IMG/VR virus record: IMGVR_UViG_3300048816_000006
Coordinates: 1 to 25,583 of that record
DNA length: 25,583 nt
Direction: 5' to 3' (one strand)
From: a virus
The notes beneath the pieces are model-generated. The model saw only the letters and a program-made list of their open reading frames with translations. It did no database searches and was not told the DNA's origin. Positions 1 through 6,105 of the stretch are shown here, piece after piece. The position numbers and the translations under genes were made by a program. Positions within the stretch are counted from its first letter, which is position 1. Each line of letters starts with the position of its first letter.

Positions 1-1
1 T

Positions 2-100
2 CTCGAGCGGCTGCGGACCGAGGATCGTGTCCGGATCGAGGGAGAGAAACGCAATGCCCGGTGGCTGCTGAACGAGCCGGGCGGCGGTGACGGATCGTGA
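2..100 (+). CDS. C-terminal fragment of an unknown protein (5' end outside window)
   Basis: An open frame enters from the left edge and ends at TGA 98-100 after 32 residues. The visible tail is strongly charged (LERLRTEDRVRIEGEKRNAR...) and ends in a Gly-rich stretch, like the end of a helical cytoplasmic protein. Codon third positions are GC-rich, as in the genes that follow. Too little is visible to name a family. It probably belongs to the transcription unit upstream of the GCTCAAA repeat region. Confidence 0.5.
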   Translation, partial: LERLRTEDRVRIEGEKRNARWLLNEPGGGDGS

Positions 101-179
101 TTGCCGTCTCGTCCCGCGGCGTGCCCCGGCACCCATCCGGCGGTTTGAGTGTCCGTCTCTCCATAGGGGAGGGGCAAAC

Positions 180-235
180 TTTGAGCGGCGCTCAAAGTCC
201 CGCTCAAACCCCGCTCAAAGTCCCGCTCAAACCCG
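180..235. repeat. GCTCAAA direct/inverted repeat array (iteron- or operator-like)
   Basis: Four direct GCTCAAA copies start at 190, 202, 213 and 225. They alternate as a 12-mer (GCTCAAAGTCCC) and an 11-mer (GCTCAAACCCC), so the array is a 23-bp unit present twice with one difference at the last base. An inverted copy TTTGAGC at 180-186 faces the first direct copy across GGC and forms a 7-bp palindrome. A diverged TTTGAGT lies at 144-150. The array ends about 45 bp before the 279 start codon. It could be the binding site of a regulator or partition protein, or an iteron; the sequence does not decide between these. Confidence 0.75.
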
Positions 236-278
236 GAGGCCCCCTTTCCGTCACTCTCCGCCGGCAATGGAGGCTCCC

Positions 279-890
279 GTGACCAGCTGGACCGCGCAGG
301 CTGCGGCGCTCGCCGACGCAATCCGCGAACCGGGCTTCCGCGCCGCCGAGGTCACCGCCTCGGCATGGCGCGCAGGCGTCCACCCCCAGGCAACCAACGG
401 CCTCGTCGGTGCCGCCCTGGCTCTCGCAGGGGGAGACGCGCAAGGCTCCCTGTGGGCGCAGGTGGCGCCGTGCCCGCGTGACACGGACCTGCTCGAGCAG
501 GGGGCTGAACTGGACGGCGCGGTCGCCGAGTTCGGGGTGTACGCCGTCCGGCTCCGCGACACCTGCCGTGACGCGCTCGAGGATGCGGCGGAACGCGCCG
601 CAGCCGCCCGCGCCAGGACCACCGCCGATGATCCGGGCATCAGGGCTGCGGCACTGGCCGCCCTTGAGCGCGCCCGCGCGGAGATGGCCGACTGTGAAGC
701 GGCCCTTGAGATCCTCGGCGACAAGAACGGCGGCGTCCTCGGCTGCCTGGACTACGCGCTGACGTGCCTGCGCAGGCTCCCCGGCGACTTCACTGAGCAC
801 TACGAGACGCCGAAGGCGCACATCCGCCAGCACGGGCCGCTCCCCGCCGGGGGGGACTTCCTGACCGGGCTTGTCTGGGAAGCGGCGTAA
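279..890 (+). CDS. hypothetical protein, 203 aa, helical
   Basis: First full gene of the left operon. GTG 279 is chosen because GGAGG (269-273) lies five bases before it; the in-frame ATG 267 overlaps that site, and more upstream starts would translate the repeat array. The product begins TSWTAQAAALADAIREPGF. It is Ala/Arg/Glu-rich and mostly helical, with a likely coiled-coil stretch at about residues 75-145 (EDAAERAAAARAR, ALERARAEMADCEAALE). There is no signal peptide or membrane segment. The stop TAA abuts the ATG of the DUF2637 gene, so the two are probably translationally coupled. I do not recognise the family, and the function is unknown. Confidence 0.7.
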   Translation: MTSWTAQAAALADAIREPGFRAAEVTASAWRAGVHPQATNGLVGAALALAGGDAQGSLWAQVAPCPRDTDLLEQGAELDGAVAEFGVYAVRLRDTCRDALEDAAERAAAARARTTADDPGIRAAALAALERARAEMADCEAALEILGDKNGGVLGCLDYALTCLRRLPGDFTEHYETPKAHIRQHGPLPAGGDFLTGLVWEAA

Positions 891-1772
891 ATGCACGCGA
901 ACGAGCACAGTGGATCTACAGACGGGATGACGATGGACGACATGCCAACCGCAGCACACGCGAAGCCCGCACGCCGCGATCACCTGTGGGTCCTGGTCCT
1001 CATCGCCGCCTGCTGTCTGGTCAAGGTGTGGCCGTCCTGGATCGGGATCGGTGCCGAAGCCGGATTCCCGAAGATCGGCCGCATCCCCACTGACTGGACT
1101 CTCGCGGTGATCATCGAGGCGTACTGGGGGTACGCCGTCTACGCGTGGCTCGCTGCCTCTGCCGGGCTTCGCTCCAGGCGGTACGCCATGTGGTCCGCCA
1201 TCGCCGTGTTCGCCCTCAGCCTCGTCGGTCAGTCCGCCGCACAGGTCATCTCCGCAACCGCGGTCAAGGTGTTCGCGAACGCGCTCCCGGTGACCGTCCT
1301 GGCCATCATCGCGATCCTCGTGCACCTCCGCCAGAAGGACCGCGAGGACAGCAGGCAGGCTGAGCGGCGTGACGCTGCAGCCGCGGAAGCCGCCACGCTG
1401 CGCGCCGAGCTTGCGGCCATCACCGAGACGCTCAAGACGACGCAGGCCGGGCGCGACGACGCACAGCGGGAAGCCGCGGAAGCCGCGGCGGCGAGCGAAA
1501 TCCTGACGCGCAAACTGGCCGCAGTTTCGGCCCGCAATTCGCGCGCAAAGAAGCCTGCGGTTTCGCCCCGCGGCAAGGGCGAAACTTCGCGCGCAAGCAA
1601 GGTCCCGAGCGACTTCGATGCGCAGGCCGAAGCCTTCACCATCCTCGCCGTCGAGCCGGGCATCAAGGGGGCGCAACTCGGCCCGCGAGTCGGCAAGTCC
1701 GCGCGCTGGGGCCAGATGTTCCTGAAGGGCCTCGCCACCGCCACGGCCGACCCGGAAGGCGGCGAGTCCTGA
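891..1772 (+). CDS. DUF2637-like (SpdB-type) membrane protein with C-terminal coiled coil
   Basis: The 293-aa product has about four hydrophobic segments near residues 26-48, 66-86, 98-122 and 128-146. The patterns WPSWIGIG, EAYWGYAVYAWLA and RSRRYAMWSAIAVFALSLVGQ resemble the DUF2637/SpdB-like family. Members occur on actinobacterial plasmids and integrative elements, where Spd proteins help spread of DNA between mycelial compartments. After the last helix comes a charged Ala/Glu/Arg coiled coil (about 147-205), then a basic linker, then a short segment (about 245-283) that could be a winged-helix remnant. It starts directly after the preceding TAA; ATG 927 is an alternative. The family assignment is by eye, and a role in DNA transfer is inference. 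It may equally be a phage membrane protein borrowed from a plasmid. Confidence 0.65.
   Translation: MHANEHSGSTDGMTMDDMPTAAHAKPARRDHLWVLVLIAACCLVKVWPSWIGIGAEAGFPKIGRIPTDWTLAVIIEAYWGYAVYAWLAASAGLRSRRYAMWSAIAVFALSLVGQSAAQVISATAVKVFANALPVTVLAIIAILVHLRQKDREDSRQAERRDAAAAEAATLRAELAAITETLKTTQAGRDDAQREAAEAAAASEILTRKLAAVSARNSRAKKPAVSPRGKGETSRASKVPSDFDAQAEAFTILAVEPGIKGAQLGPRVGKSARWGQMFLKGLATATADPEGGES
1560..1585. repeat. 9-bp perfect inverted repeat inside the DUF2637 gene
   Basis: GTTTCGCCC (1560-1568) and GGGCGAAAC (1577-1585) are perfect complements around an 8-base loop. Close by, TTCGCGCGCAA occurs twice (1538-1548 and 1586-1596), and a related GTTTCGGCC lies near 1523-1531. The cluster falls in the linker coding region after the coiled coil. 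It may be an operator, an RNA hairpin, or a by-product of a repetitive basic linker. Confidence 0.5.
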
Positions 1773-1773
1773 C

Positions 1774-2475
1774 ATGTGCCTAGGCCATACTCACGCGCTA
1801 TCCGGTGTCGTCGCCGGACTAGCGGTCGGCTCGCTCGTCATGCACGAGCACCCCGCGCCGCTGCTGCTGCTGACCGGCCTCACCGCGGCCTACGCGCTCG
1901 CTCCGGACCTGGATCACTGCGGCACCACCGAGGCCCGCTCGTTCGGCTTCGTCACCGAGGCGCTCGCCTGGTGCGTGGAGAAGGCCAGCGGGGGTCACCG
2001 GCATGGAACGCACAGCCTCCTGGGCATCGCCGCGTTCGCCGGGGTCGCGTGGCTTGCTTGCTTTTACCGCCACGCCATCCCCGGCCGTGCGGTCCTGTTC
2101 GTCGTCCTCGCCGCCGGTTTCGCCGCCGCTCTCGACGCCCTGCGGATCGGCGGCCACGCCGGGAACCTCCTCGCGCTCGCTGGTGCCGCTGCGATGTGCT
2201 GGACGGGCTACGGGCTGGCGCTCGTCCCGGCCGCCGCGATCCTGGGGACGGCAACCCATCTCGCCGGAGACTCGCTTACGAGGTGCGGCGTGCCTCTTCT
2301 CTGGCCGCTGACCATGCGCGAGTTCCACCTGACGCCCCGCCCGCTGCGGTTCACCACGGGCAAGATGGCCGAGCACGTCATCATCGTGCCGCTGCTCCTC
2401 GTGACCCTCGGCGTCCTCGTCTGGCGAGATGCTGGAGTCATGCACGCCATGCATCCGCATCTGGCCGTACCGTGA
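1774..2475 (+). CDS. YdjM/DUF457-type membrane-bound metal-dependent hydrolase
   Basis: The 233-aa protein carries the conserved polar motifs of the YdjM family (also called LexA-binding inner-membrane-associated hydrolase): GHTHALSG at residues 4-11, PDLDH at 44-48, GGHRHGTHS at 73-81, and a late HLAGDSLTRCGVPLLWPL block. These His and Asp residues are the proposed metal ligands, and all are intact. Five or more hydrophobic segments lie between the motifs, so it is an integral membrane protein. The substrate of the family is poorly known. ATG 1774 begins one base after the previous stop, and the stop overlaps the next GTG, so it is the middle gene of a coupled set with DUF2637 upstream. Its role in a phage is unknown; membrane remodelling or exclusion is only a guess. 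Confidence 0.75.
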   Translation: MCLGHTHALSGVVAGLAVGSLVMHEHPAPLLLLTGLTAAYALAPDLDHCGTTEARSFGFVTEALAWCVEKASGGHRHGTHSLLGIAAFAGVAWLACFYRHAIPGRAVLFVVLAAGFAAALDALRIGGHAGNLLALAGAAAMCWTGYGLALVPAAAILGTATHLAGDSLTRCGVPLLWPLTMREFHLTPRPLRFTTGKMAEHVIIVPLLLVTLGVLVWRDAGVMHAMHPHLAVP

Positions 2476-2666
2476 CCTCCACCCGCGGCCGGTCCTGCGA
2501 CGGCAAGAAAGCCCACCCGACCCGCGAGGCCGCCTTGGACCACTTCTACCGCCTCGTCCGGGCCGGTGCGGCACCGGCCGGCCTCAGCGTTTACAGGTGC
2601 CGATTCTGCGGCTCTTATCACGTGGGCCACGCCGCGAAGGTGCCGCAGCGCAAGCGAGCCAGCTGA
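2472..2666 (+). CDS. small zinc-finger protein, 64 aa
   Basis: GTG 2472 overlaps the previous stop (GTGA), indicating translational coupling. The product starts VTSTRGRSCDGKKAH and contains YRCRFCGSYHVGH, a C-x2-C plus H-x3-H arrangement typical of a single zinc ribbon, then a basic tail (KVPQRKRAS). The middle, REAALDHFYRLVRAGA, looks helical. Small single-finger proteins of this kind are common in actinobacterial phages and mobile elements. They may bind nucleic acid or protein, but the target here cannot be read from the sequence. No clear ribosome-binding site precedes the start, so the overlap is the main argument for it. Confidence 0.65.
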   Translation: MTSTRGRSCDGKKAHPTREAALDHFYRLVRAGAAPAGLSVYRCRFCGSYHVGHAAKVPQRKRAS

Positions 2667-2697
2667 CCCCCTCCCGACTAGCGACAGGAGCGACACC

Positions 2698-3171
2698 GTG
2701 ACCACTCCGGACAGTGCCTACGACTTCCACCGGGCAGTGCGCAGCACAGTACTGGCAGCAGCCGGCGGGAGCATCGACGTCAGGCCCGAGCCCCTCGCTG
2801 GCATCCGGGCCGCGCGGTCGCTTGAGCACGCCGCCGCCCGGGTCGCCGCCGGCTACATCAGGCTGGCCCGCGAGGACGGCCAGGACTGGCGCGCGATCGG
2901 GGAGGCCCTCGGCCTCGCACCCGATGACGGCGATATCGCCACCGCTGCCTGGGAGCACGCCGCAGGCCCCCGGTACCGGATGGATCCCCTCTATTTCGGG
3001 TGGACGTGCCCGGCCTGCGCCCAGCGGGTCAGGGATTACGGGCCGTACGGAGGGCACCCCGAGGACGCGGAGCAGAATCACGCCAAGGGCTGCACCCGGA
3101 TGGCCGAGGCAGTCAGGGTGTACATGGCGCAGTTCGAGGAGGACGACGCAGATGACCCCGGCCCGGCGTGA
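2698..3171 (+). CDS. HTH- and zinc-finger-containing hypothetical protein, 157 aa
   Basis: GTG 2698 is supported by AGGAG (2686-2690) at good spacing; an earlier in-frame start would overlap the zinc-finger gene in another frame. The N-terminal half is helical and includes AREDGQDWRAIGEALGL, which reads as a helix-turn-helix like those in many actinobacterial regulatory proteins (about residues 57-73). The C-terminal half has CPACAQRV, a His-rich stretch (GGHPEDAEQNHAKGC) and a closing Cys, consistent with one bound zinc ion. The tail is very acidic. Its end overlaps the next gene by 20 bp. A DNA-binding or regulatory role is likely but not shown. Confidence 0.65.
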   Translation: MTTPDSAYDFHRAVRSTVLAAAGGSIDVRPEPLAGIRAARSLEHAAARVAAGYIRLAREDGQDWRAIGEALGLAPDDGDIATAAWEHAAGPRYRMDPLYFGWTCPACAQRVRDYGPYGGHPEDAEQNHAKGCTRMAEAVRVYMAQFEEDDADDPGPA

Positions 3172-3601
3172 CTACGGTCCTCATCAGCTCGCCGACTACA
3201 TCGGCACCTTCCACAGCTCGATCGACCGGGCCCGCGAGTTCGGGCTGCTACCGGAACCCGACCGCGCACGGGGCCGGTGGTCGGCTTCCCTCGCCGACAA
3301 GATCCATGCCCGCTGGCCGGAGATCAAGGCAGAAATCGAGTGCATCGGCGCGCCCGGCCTGAAGCAGCGCGGCTGGACCGGGGTGATGATCCGCGATCTC
3401 CTCGGCGATCCGGACATGCTCACCGGCAATCCGCATTACAAGAGCGCCGCGCCACGCCGGCTCTGGCGCCTGCGGAAGGTCGAGGCCGCAGAGGCAGGCC
3501 CGGAGTTCGCCGAACGCAAGGAGCGCGCCGCCCGCCAGTCCGCTGCCGGGCTGAAGGCAGCGGGAACCCGGAAGCTATGGAAGGCGCTCGGCGGCACCTG
3601 A
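3152..3601 (+). CDS. probable DNA-binding protein (HTH-like), 149 aa
   Basis: ATG 3152 lies inside the end of the previous gene, with GAGGAGG nine bases before it. The N-terminal part (YGPHQLADYIGTFHSSIDRAREFGLLPEPD, written here only to show the pattern: QLADYIG then REFGLLPEPD then GRWSASLADKI) resembles the HTH plus recognition-strand layout of excisionase/MerR-like proteins of actinobacterial elements. The second half is basic and helical (RRLWRLRKVEAAEAG, KERAARQSAAGLKAAG). It closes the left operon; about 150 bp without a gene follow. A DNA-binding role is inferred; a recombination directionality factor is one option because of the excisionase-like start. Confidence 0.6.
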   Translation: MTPARRDYGPHQLADYIGTFHSSIDRAREFGLLPEPDRARGRWSASLADKIHARWPEIKAEIECIGAPGLKQRGWTGVMIRDLLGDPDMLTGNPHYKSAAPRRLWRLRKVEAAEAGPEFAERKERAARQSAAGLKAAGTRKLWKALGGT

Positions 3602-3669
3602 CGCGCGATAATGGCGACGGGGAGCCCCGGACTGGGTGGTAATTCCAGCTGGTCAGCCTCGAATTCCTG

Positions 3670-3720
3670 TACAATTGAAGGTAGCGGTCCCGCCAGGTGA
3701 TAGCACACCCGAACGGGACC
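3670..3720 (+). promoter_or_regulatory. promoter -10 and leader hairpin of the HNH gene
   Basis: The 153-bp gap between 3601 and 3755 holds TACAAT (3670-3675), a good -10 element, though no convincing -35 lies upstream. Just after the expected start point, GGTCCCG (3686-3692) and CGGGACC (3714-3720) form a perfect 7-bp inverted repeat with a 21-base spacer. The hairpin would sit in the 5' leader of the endonuclease mRNA. No T tract follows, so it does not look like an intrinsic terminator. Confidence 0.45.
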
Positions 3721-3754
3721 TGACCCTCACCCTGAGTAGACAGGAACGAGAGCT

Positions 3755-4285
3755 ATGGATCAGCCTATGCTGAAGCACTGCGGCGGTTGTGATGGAGACA
3801 AGCCGCTAGGCGACTTCCCGAGTGATTCCAGTAAGCGGGACGGCAAGAATTCGCGGTGCCGCGCTTGCGTCAGCAGCAAGGGGGAACGCTATCGCGCCGA
3901 AAATCGGGAAGCGATCCTGCAACGGCAGCGACGCTACCGCGAGGTGAACGCTGAGGACCTGCGGAAGCAAGACCGCGAGCGGCATGCAGCCGAGCCCGAG
4001 AAGTACAGGGCGAGATACCGCGACTGGCACGACAGCCTAAAAGATGTGGTGTTCGAGCACTATGGGCAGCAGTGCGCGTGTTGCGGATCGGCCGACCGGC
4101 TGACTGTAGACCATGTGAACGGCGACGGAGCTCAGCATCGCGCCGTGATCGGCACGACCAGTGACAGGATCTACTACTGGCTCGTCACGAACGGGTTCCC
4201 GCCAGGCTTCCAGAGCCTGTGCAGGCCGTGCAACACATCCAAGGCGAAGGGCGAGGCTTGCCGCCTCGATCACGCTGCGGCATGA
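3755..4285 (+). CDS. HNH homing-type endonuclease
   Basis: The 176-aa protein has an N-terminal zinc knuckle (C9-x2-C12 ... C35-x2-C38), then an Arg/Glu-rich helical spacer (RYRAENREAILQRQRRYRE, KYRARYRDWHDSL) seen in many phage HNH proteins. The nuclease domain follows: C107-x2-C110, the DH pair D119-H120 in TVDHVNGDG, and C156-x2-C159-N160 in LCRPCNTSKAKG. These are the metal-structuring cysteines and catalytic His of the HNH/ENDO VII-like group. It would nick or cut double-stranded DNA at a specific site. Its own promoter, isolated position and visibly lower GC suggest a free-standing homing endonuclease acquired separately. Confidence 0.85.
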   Translation: MDQPMLKHCGGCDGDKPLGDFPSDSSKRDGKNSRCRACVSSKGERYRAENREAILQRQRRYREVNAEDLRKQDRERHAAEPEKYRARYRDWHDSLKDVVFEHYGQQCACCGSADRLTVDHVNGDGAQHRAVIGTTSDRIYYWLVTNGFPPGFQSLCRPCNTSKAKGEACRLDHAAA

Positions 4286-4321
4286 TCATGTCGGGGAGCC
4301 TCGCGACTGGTGTTTCGCGGG

Positions 4322-4327
4322 TAATGT
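4322..4327 (+). promoter_or_regulatory. possible -10 element TAATGT
   Basis: TAATGT lies after the HNH gene and about 50 bp before a GTG with a good ribosome-binding site at 4380. No clear -35 is seen. It could start a short transcript covering the two small reading frames that follow. Confidence 0.25.
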
Positions 4328-4379
4328 GCCGGGGTCAGGGAGATAGGCGGGCAGACTCCCCGAGCGGAAGGATACAGCC

Positions 4380-4478
4380 GTGAAGATGCCCTTCGGCCGC
4401 CTCATGGAGCTCATAGCCGCCCTCAGCGATGGACCCCCAAGCGCTCGCGAATCACCTGCGGGACTGCCATCCCAATGA
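4380..4478 (+). CDS. very small reading frame, 32 aa, uncertain
   Basis: GTG 4380 is preceded by GGAAGGA with seven bases of spacing, a strong site, which is the main reason to list it. The product (VKMPFGRLMELIAALSDG then a Pro/Ser-rich tail) has one amphipathic helix and no recognisable motif. Its stop overlaps an ATG (4475) that opens a frame of poor coding quality. It may be a leader peptide or a decayed gene end. The rest of the 4286-4605 stretch shows nothing else I can support. Confidence 0.3.
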   Translation: MKMPFGRLMELIAALSDGPPSARESPAGLPSQ

Positions 4479-4605
4479 CGCCGAGAGCAGTGCGGCCGGC
4501 TAAACTGGCAGTAGCGTTTCGGCAGGTCACAGACCCCGGCGCGCGCCCTCTTCTACTCGCTCTACCTCCTCTGCCTGACTCTTCCAAGATCGGTGCTGTA
4601 GTCCC

Positions 4606-4779
4606 GTGCTGTCCGAATGCATCCTGTGGTCCCTTGTCGCCGCGCTCTTCGTCGTCCCCGTGATCCTCCGCTTCTTCGCAGGTGACGACACCCCCCGTAA
4701 CGAGATCACCCAGGAGCAGGACGGCAGCAGCAGACCGGAGCGTGACGCGGACGACGACGGGCTGCTGCTGGCGGCCTGA
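4606..4779 (+). CDS. small single-helix membrane protein, 57 aa
   Basis: The frame begins VLSECILWSLVAALFVVPV, then ILRFFAG: one hydrophobic helix at about residues 4-26. A strongly polar, acidic tail follows (TQEQDGSSRPERDADDD) and ends in LLLAA. Third codon positions are almost all G or C, unlike the overlapping frame at 4475-4663, so this is the more credible coding frame. An in-frame TGA at 4576-4578 limits the start; GTG 4606 is the first start codon, but no clear ribosome-binding site is visible, so it may be leaderless or coupled. The layout (one helix, charged tail) fits a small phage membrane protein such as a holin-like or exclusion factor; neither role is shown. Confidence 0.4.
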   Translation: MLSECILWSLVAALFVVPVILRFFAGDDTPRNEITQEQDGSSRPERDADDDGLLLAA

Positions 4780-4792
4780 CCGCGTGGCATCA

Positions 4793-4823
4793 TTGACGCA
4801 CCAGCTTGTCCGTACGGATGAAT
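4793..4823 (+). promoter_or_regulatory. candidate promoter TTGACG-N18-GATGAA
   Basis: TTGACG (4793-4798) and GATGAA (4817-4822) are spaced 18 bases apart. The layout matches the better promoter at 6010-6038 (TTGACA, N17, GATGAT), including GGATGA at the -10. It would drive the 4996 gene with a leader of about 170 bases. Confidence 0.35.
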
Positions 4824-4909
4824 GAACCCGAGGCAGCAGGCCGGTGTCTCGTCCGCTTGCGGGGTAGTCAATCCAGCCACATCACAGGCATAGCGCGGAT
4901 AGCGGGACG

Positions 4910-4938
4910 CCGGGGCAACGACCCGCGCGCGGCCCCGG
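4910..4938. repeat. 7-bp perfect inverted repeat (hairpin)
   Basis: CCGGGGC (4910-4916) and GCCCCGG (4932-4938) pair across a 15-base, GC-rich loop. No T tract follows. It lies in the 216-bp gap before the 4996 gene, where no credible gene was found. It could be a leader structure or a weak factor-dependent terminator. Confidence 0.35.
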
Positions 4939-4983
4939 CCTGAACATCAGCGGCCTGCGTTCTCACCAGTGCTCGCCGTGCGT

Positions 4984-4995
4984 CACAATGTCCGC
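4984..4995 (+). promoter_or_regulatory. leaderless-type -10 (CACAAT) before the 4996 gene
   Basis: CACAAT (4984-4989) ends six bases before ATG 4996, the spacing at which transcription would begin at the start codon itself. No ribosome-binding site precedes ATG 4996. The same geometry is seen at 7262 and, on the minus strand, at 15881. Confidence 0.4.
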
Positions 4996-5997
4996 ATGGC
5001 TGCGCGGGACGAAGACAATGGTCACTCCTGTTCCCGCACGCCTCCTGAGCTGTGCGACGGCGCGCGGATCGTCGTTCAGGGCGACGGCACCAGCAGGCGC
5101 GAGCCGGCCCGGACCTATCAGGCGTTCTGCGTGCCGTGCCGCTCCCGCATCGTGGCCTGCCTGGAGGAACTGCCGGGCGCTTACGGCCGGCTGGCTGACG
5201 CGCTCGGGGACGCCCCGGTAACCGGCGTCTCCTCCGTCAGGGTGCCGTTCGGGCCATCTGAGCCGATCCGCGCCGAGATCGACGCCCTGATGCGGGTCAT
5301 CGCCGCGATCCTGCCCGGCTGGGAAGCCCGCGTGCGGGGCTCCCGGCTGAAGCTCACCTCCCGCGACCCGGCCCGCGACCAGAACACCCCGGAGTCCGTG
5401 AAGGACGCGGCGGACACGATCGGGAAGCACATCGACGTGCTGCTCGCGCTGGAGCCGGCCCGGATGTCCCGCACCTTCACCTTCCCGTTCGAGAAGCCCG
5501 GCAAGACCTTCGCGAAGGGCGGCGCGGGCAAGGCCCCCGTTCCCGCCGAGATCGAAGCGGAGATCGGCGATGAGGAGATAGTGCGCAGCGGCGACGGCTG
5601 GGTGACCGTGATGCCCTGGCGCGGCGGCGCGGCGGCCGGTAACGAGATCATCTTCCTGCACTACCGGGCGCGGCGTCATCTCGGGGAGACCAAGCCGCCG
5701 CCCGAGTCGTTCGACGGCATCCCGTGCAGGGCATGCGAGTCCATGACCCTGGAGCGTGCCGAGCCCCCGTCGGACCCGCATGTGGCCGCTAACCATTCCA
5801 GGTGCCCCGGCTGCGGCGACGAGATGGACCGGGAGACGGTCGCCCAGTGGGCCGACACGTACGCGTCGTGGGCGCGGGGTGCCGGGATCAGGAAGTGCAA
5901 GCGCTGCTCGCTCGCCGAGCCGAAGCACGGGGAATGCTCCTGGGCCGGCTGCTCGTGTGACGAAGGAGAGCACCCGCGACGGCGCGCAGCCGCTTGA
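4996..5997 (+). CDS. Cys-rich hypothetical protein, 333 aa (probable zinc binder)
   Basis: ATG 4996 (MAARDEDNG) is preferred over GTG 4969 because it fits a leaderless start. The N-terminal part has a C-x2-C pair (FCVPCRS) followed by a helical segment ending ACLEELPGAYGRLADALG. A long polar middle covers roughly residues 75-230. The C-terminal 100 residues carry several cysteine pairs: IPCRACES, RCPGCGDE, KCKRCSL, then CSWAGCSC. This suggests two or three zinc sites. Similar proteins with a Cys-pair start and LPxLYxRL-like helix occur in streptomycete phages and prophages without known function. A role in DNA or RNA binding is plausible. It stands alone, followed by a regulatory gap. Confidence 0.6.
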   Translation: MAARDEDNGHSCSRTPPELCDGARIVVQGDGTSRREPARTYQAFCVPCRSRIVACLEELPGAYGRLADALGDAPVTGVSSVRVPFGPSEPIRAEIDALMRVIAAILPGWEARVRGSRLKLTSRDPARDQNTPESVKDAADTIGKHIDVLLALEPARMSRTFTFPFEKPGKTFAKGGAGKAPVPAEIEAEIGDEEIVRSGDGWVTVMPWRGGAAAGNEIIFLHYRARRHLGETKPPPESFDGIPCRACESMTLERAEPPSDPHVAANHSRCPGCGDEMDRETVAQWADTYASWARGAGIRKCKRCSLAEPKHGECSWAGCSCDEGEHPRRRAAA

Positions 5998-6009
5998 CCT
6001 GCGGCGTAT

Positions 6010-6038
6010 TTGACAGACGGGTACCCCGCAAGGATGAT
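6010..6038 (+). promoter_or_regulatory. strong promoter candidate at the head of the late region
   Basis: TTGACA (6010-6015) is a perfect -35 and is followed after 17 bases by GATGAT (6033-6038), which keeps A2, A5 and T6 of the -10 consensus. Transcription would start near 6045, just before the hairpin at 6058-6081. This is the best promoter seen in the window and lies immediately upstream of the HTH gene and the structural genes. Confidence 0.6.
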
Positions 6039-6057
6039 TACCGCTAGAAGAACTGTC

Positions 6058-6091
6058 TCCCGAGCGCGGTTGCGCCCGGGATTTTGCATTT
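6058..6091 (+). terminator. intrinsic terminator / attenuator directly after the promoter
   Basis: Bases 6058-6067 pair with 6072-6081 (TCCCG-A-GCGC with GCGC-C-CGGGA): nine pairs and one mismatch around the loop GGTT. TTTTGCATTT follows, a run of eight T's in ten bases' neighbourhood that is rare at this GC content. Transcripts ending here would be about 45 bases long. The hairpin lies 25 bases before the next start codon, so it can act as an attenuator of the downstream operon. Confidence 0.6.
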
Positions 6092-6105
6092 CCGGGGCGG
6101 TGAGC

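Noticed and set aside
97-282. 61-aa frame starting in GTGA overlap and running through the GCTCAAA repeats
   Set aside because: It has no good ribosome-binding site, its codons simply translate the repeat array, and it overlaps the better-supported GTG 279 start.
204-1775. Minus-strand open frame of 523 codons
   Set aside because: It is antisense to the 203-aa and DUF2637 genes; high GC makes such shadow frames common, and its product shows no motif.
4475-4663. 62-aa plus-strand frame overlapping the 4380 frame by ATGA
   Set aside because: Third positions are not GC-rich as in real genes here, and it overlaps the more credible membrane protein at 4606.
4818-4943. 41-codon frame beginning ATGAATGAACC
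   Set aside because: No ribosome-binding site and Arg-rich random-looking product that includes the 4910-4938 hairpin.
6010-6105. N-terminal extension of the HTH protein from a TTG at 6010
   Set aside because: It would translate the -35, -10 and terminator; the HTH domain starts after ATG 6106.
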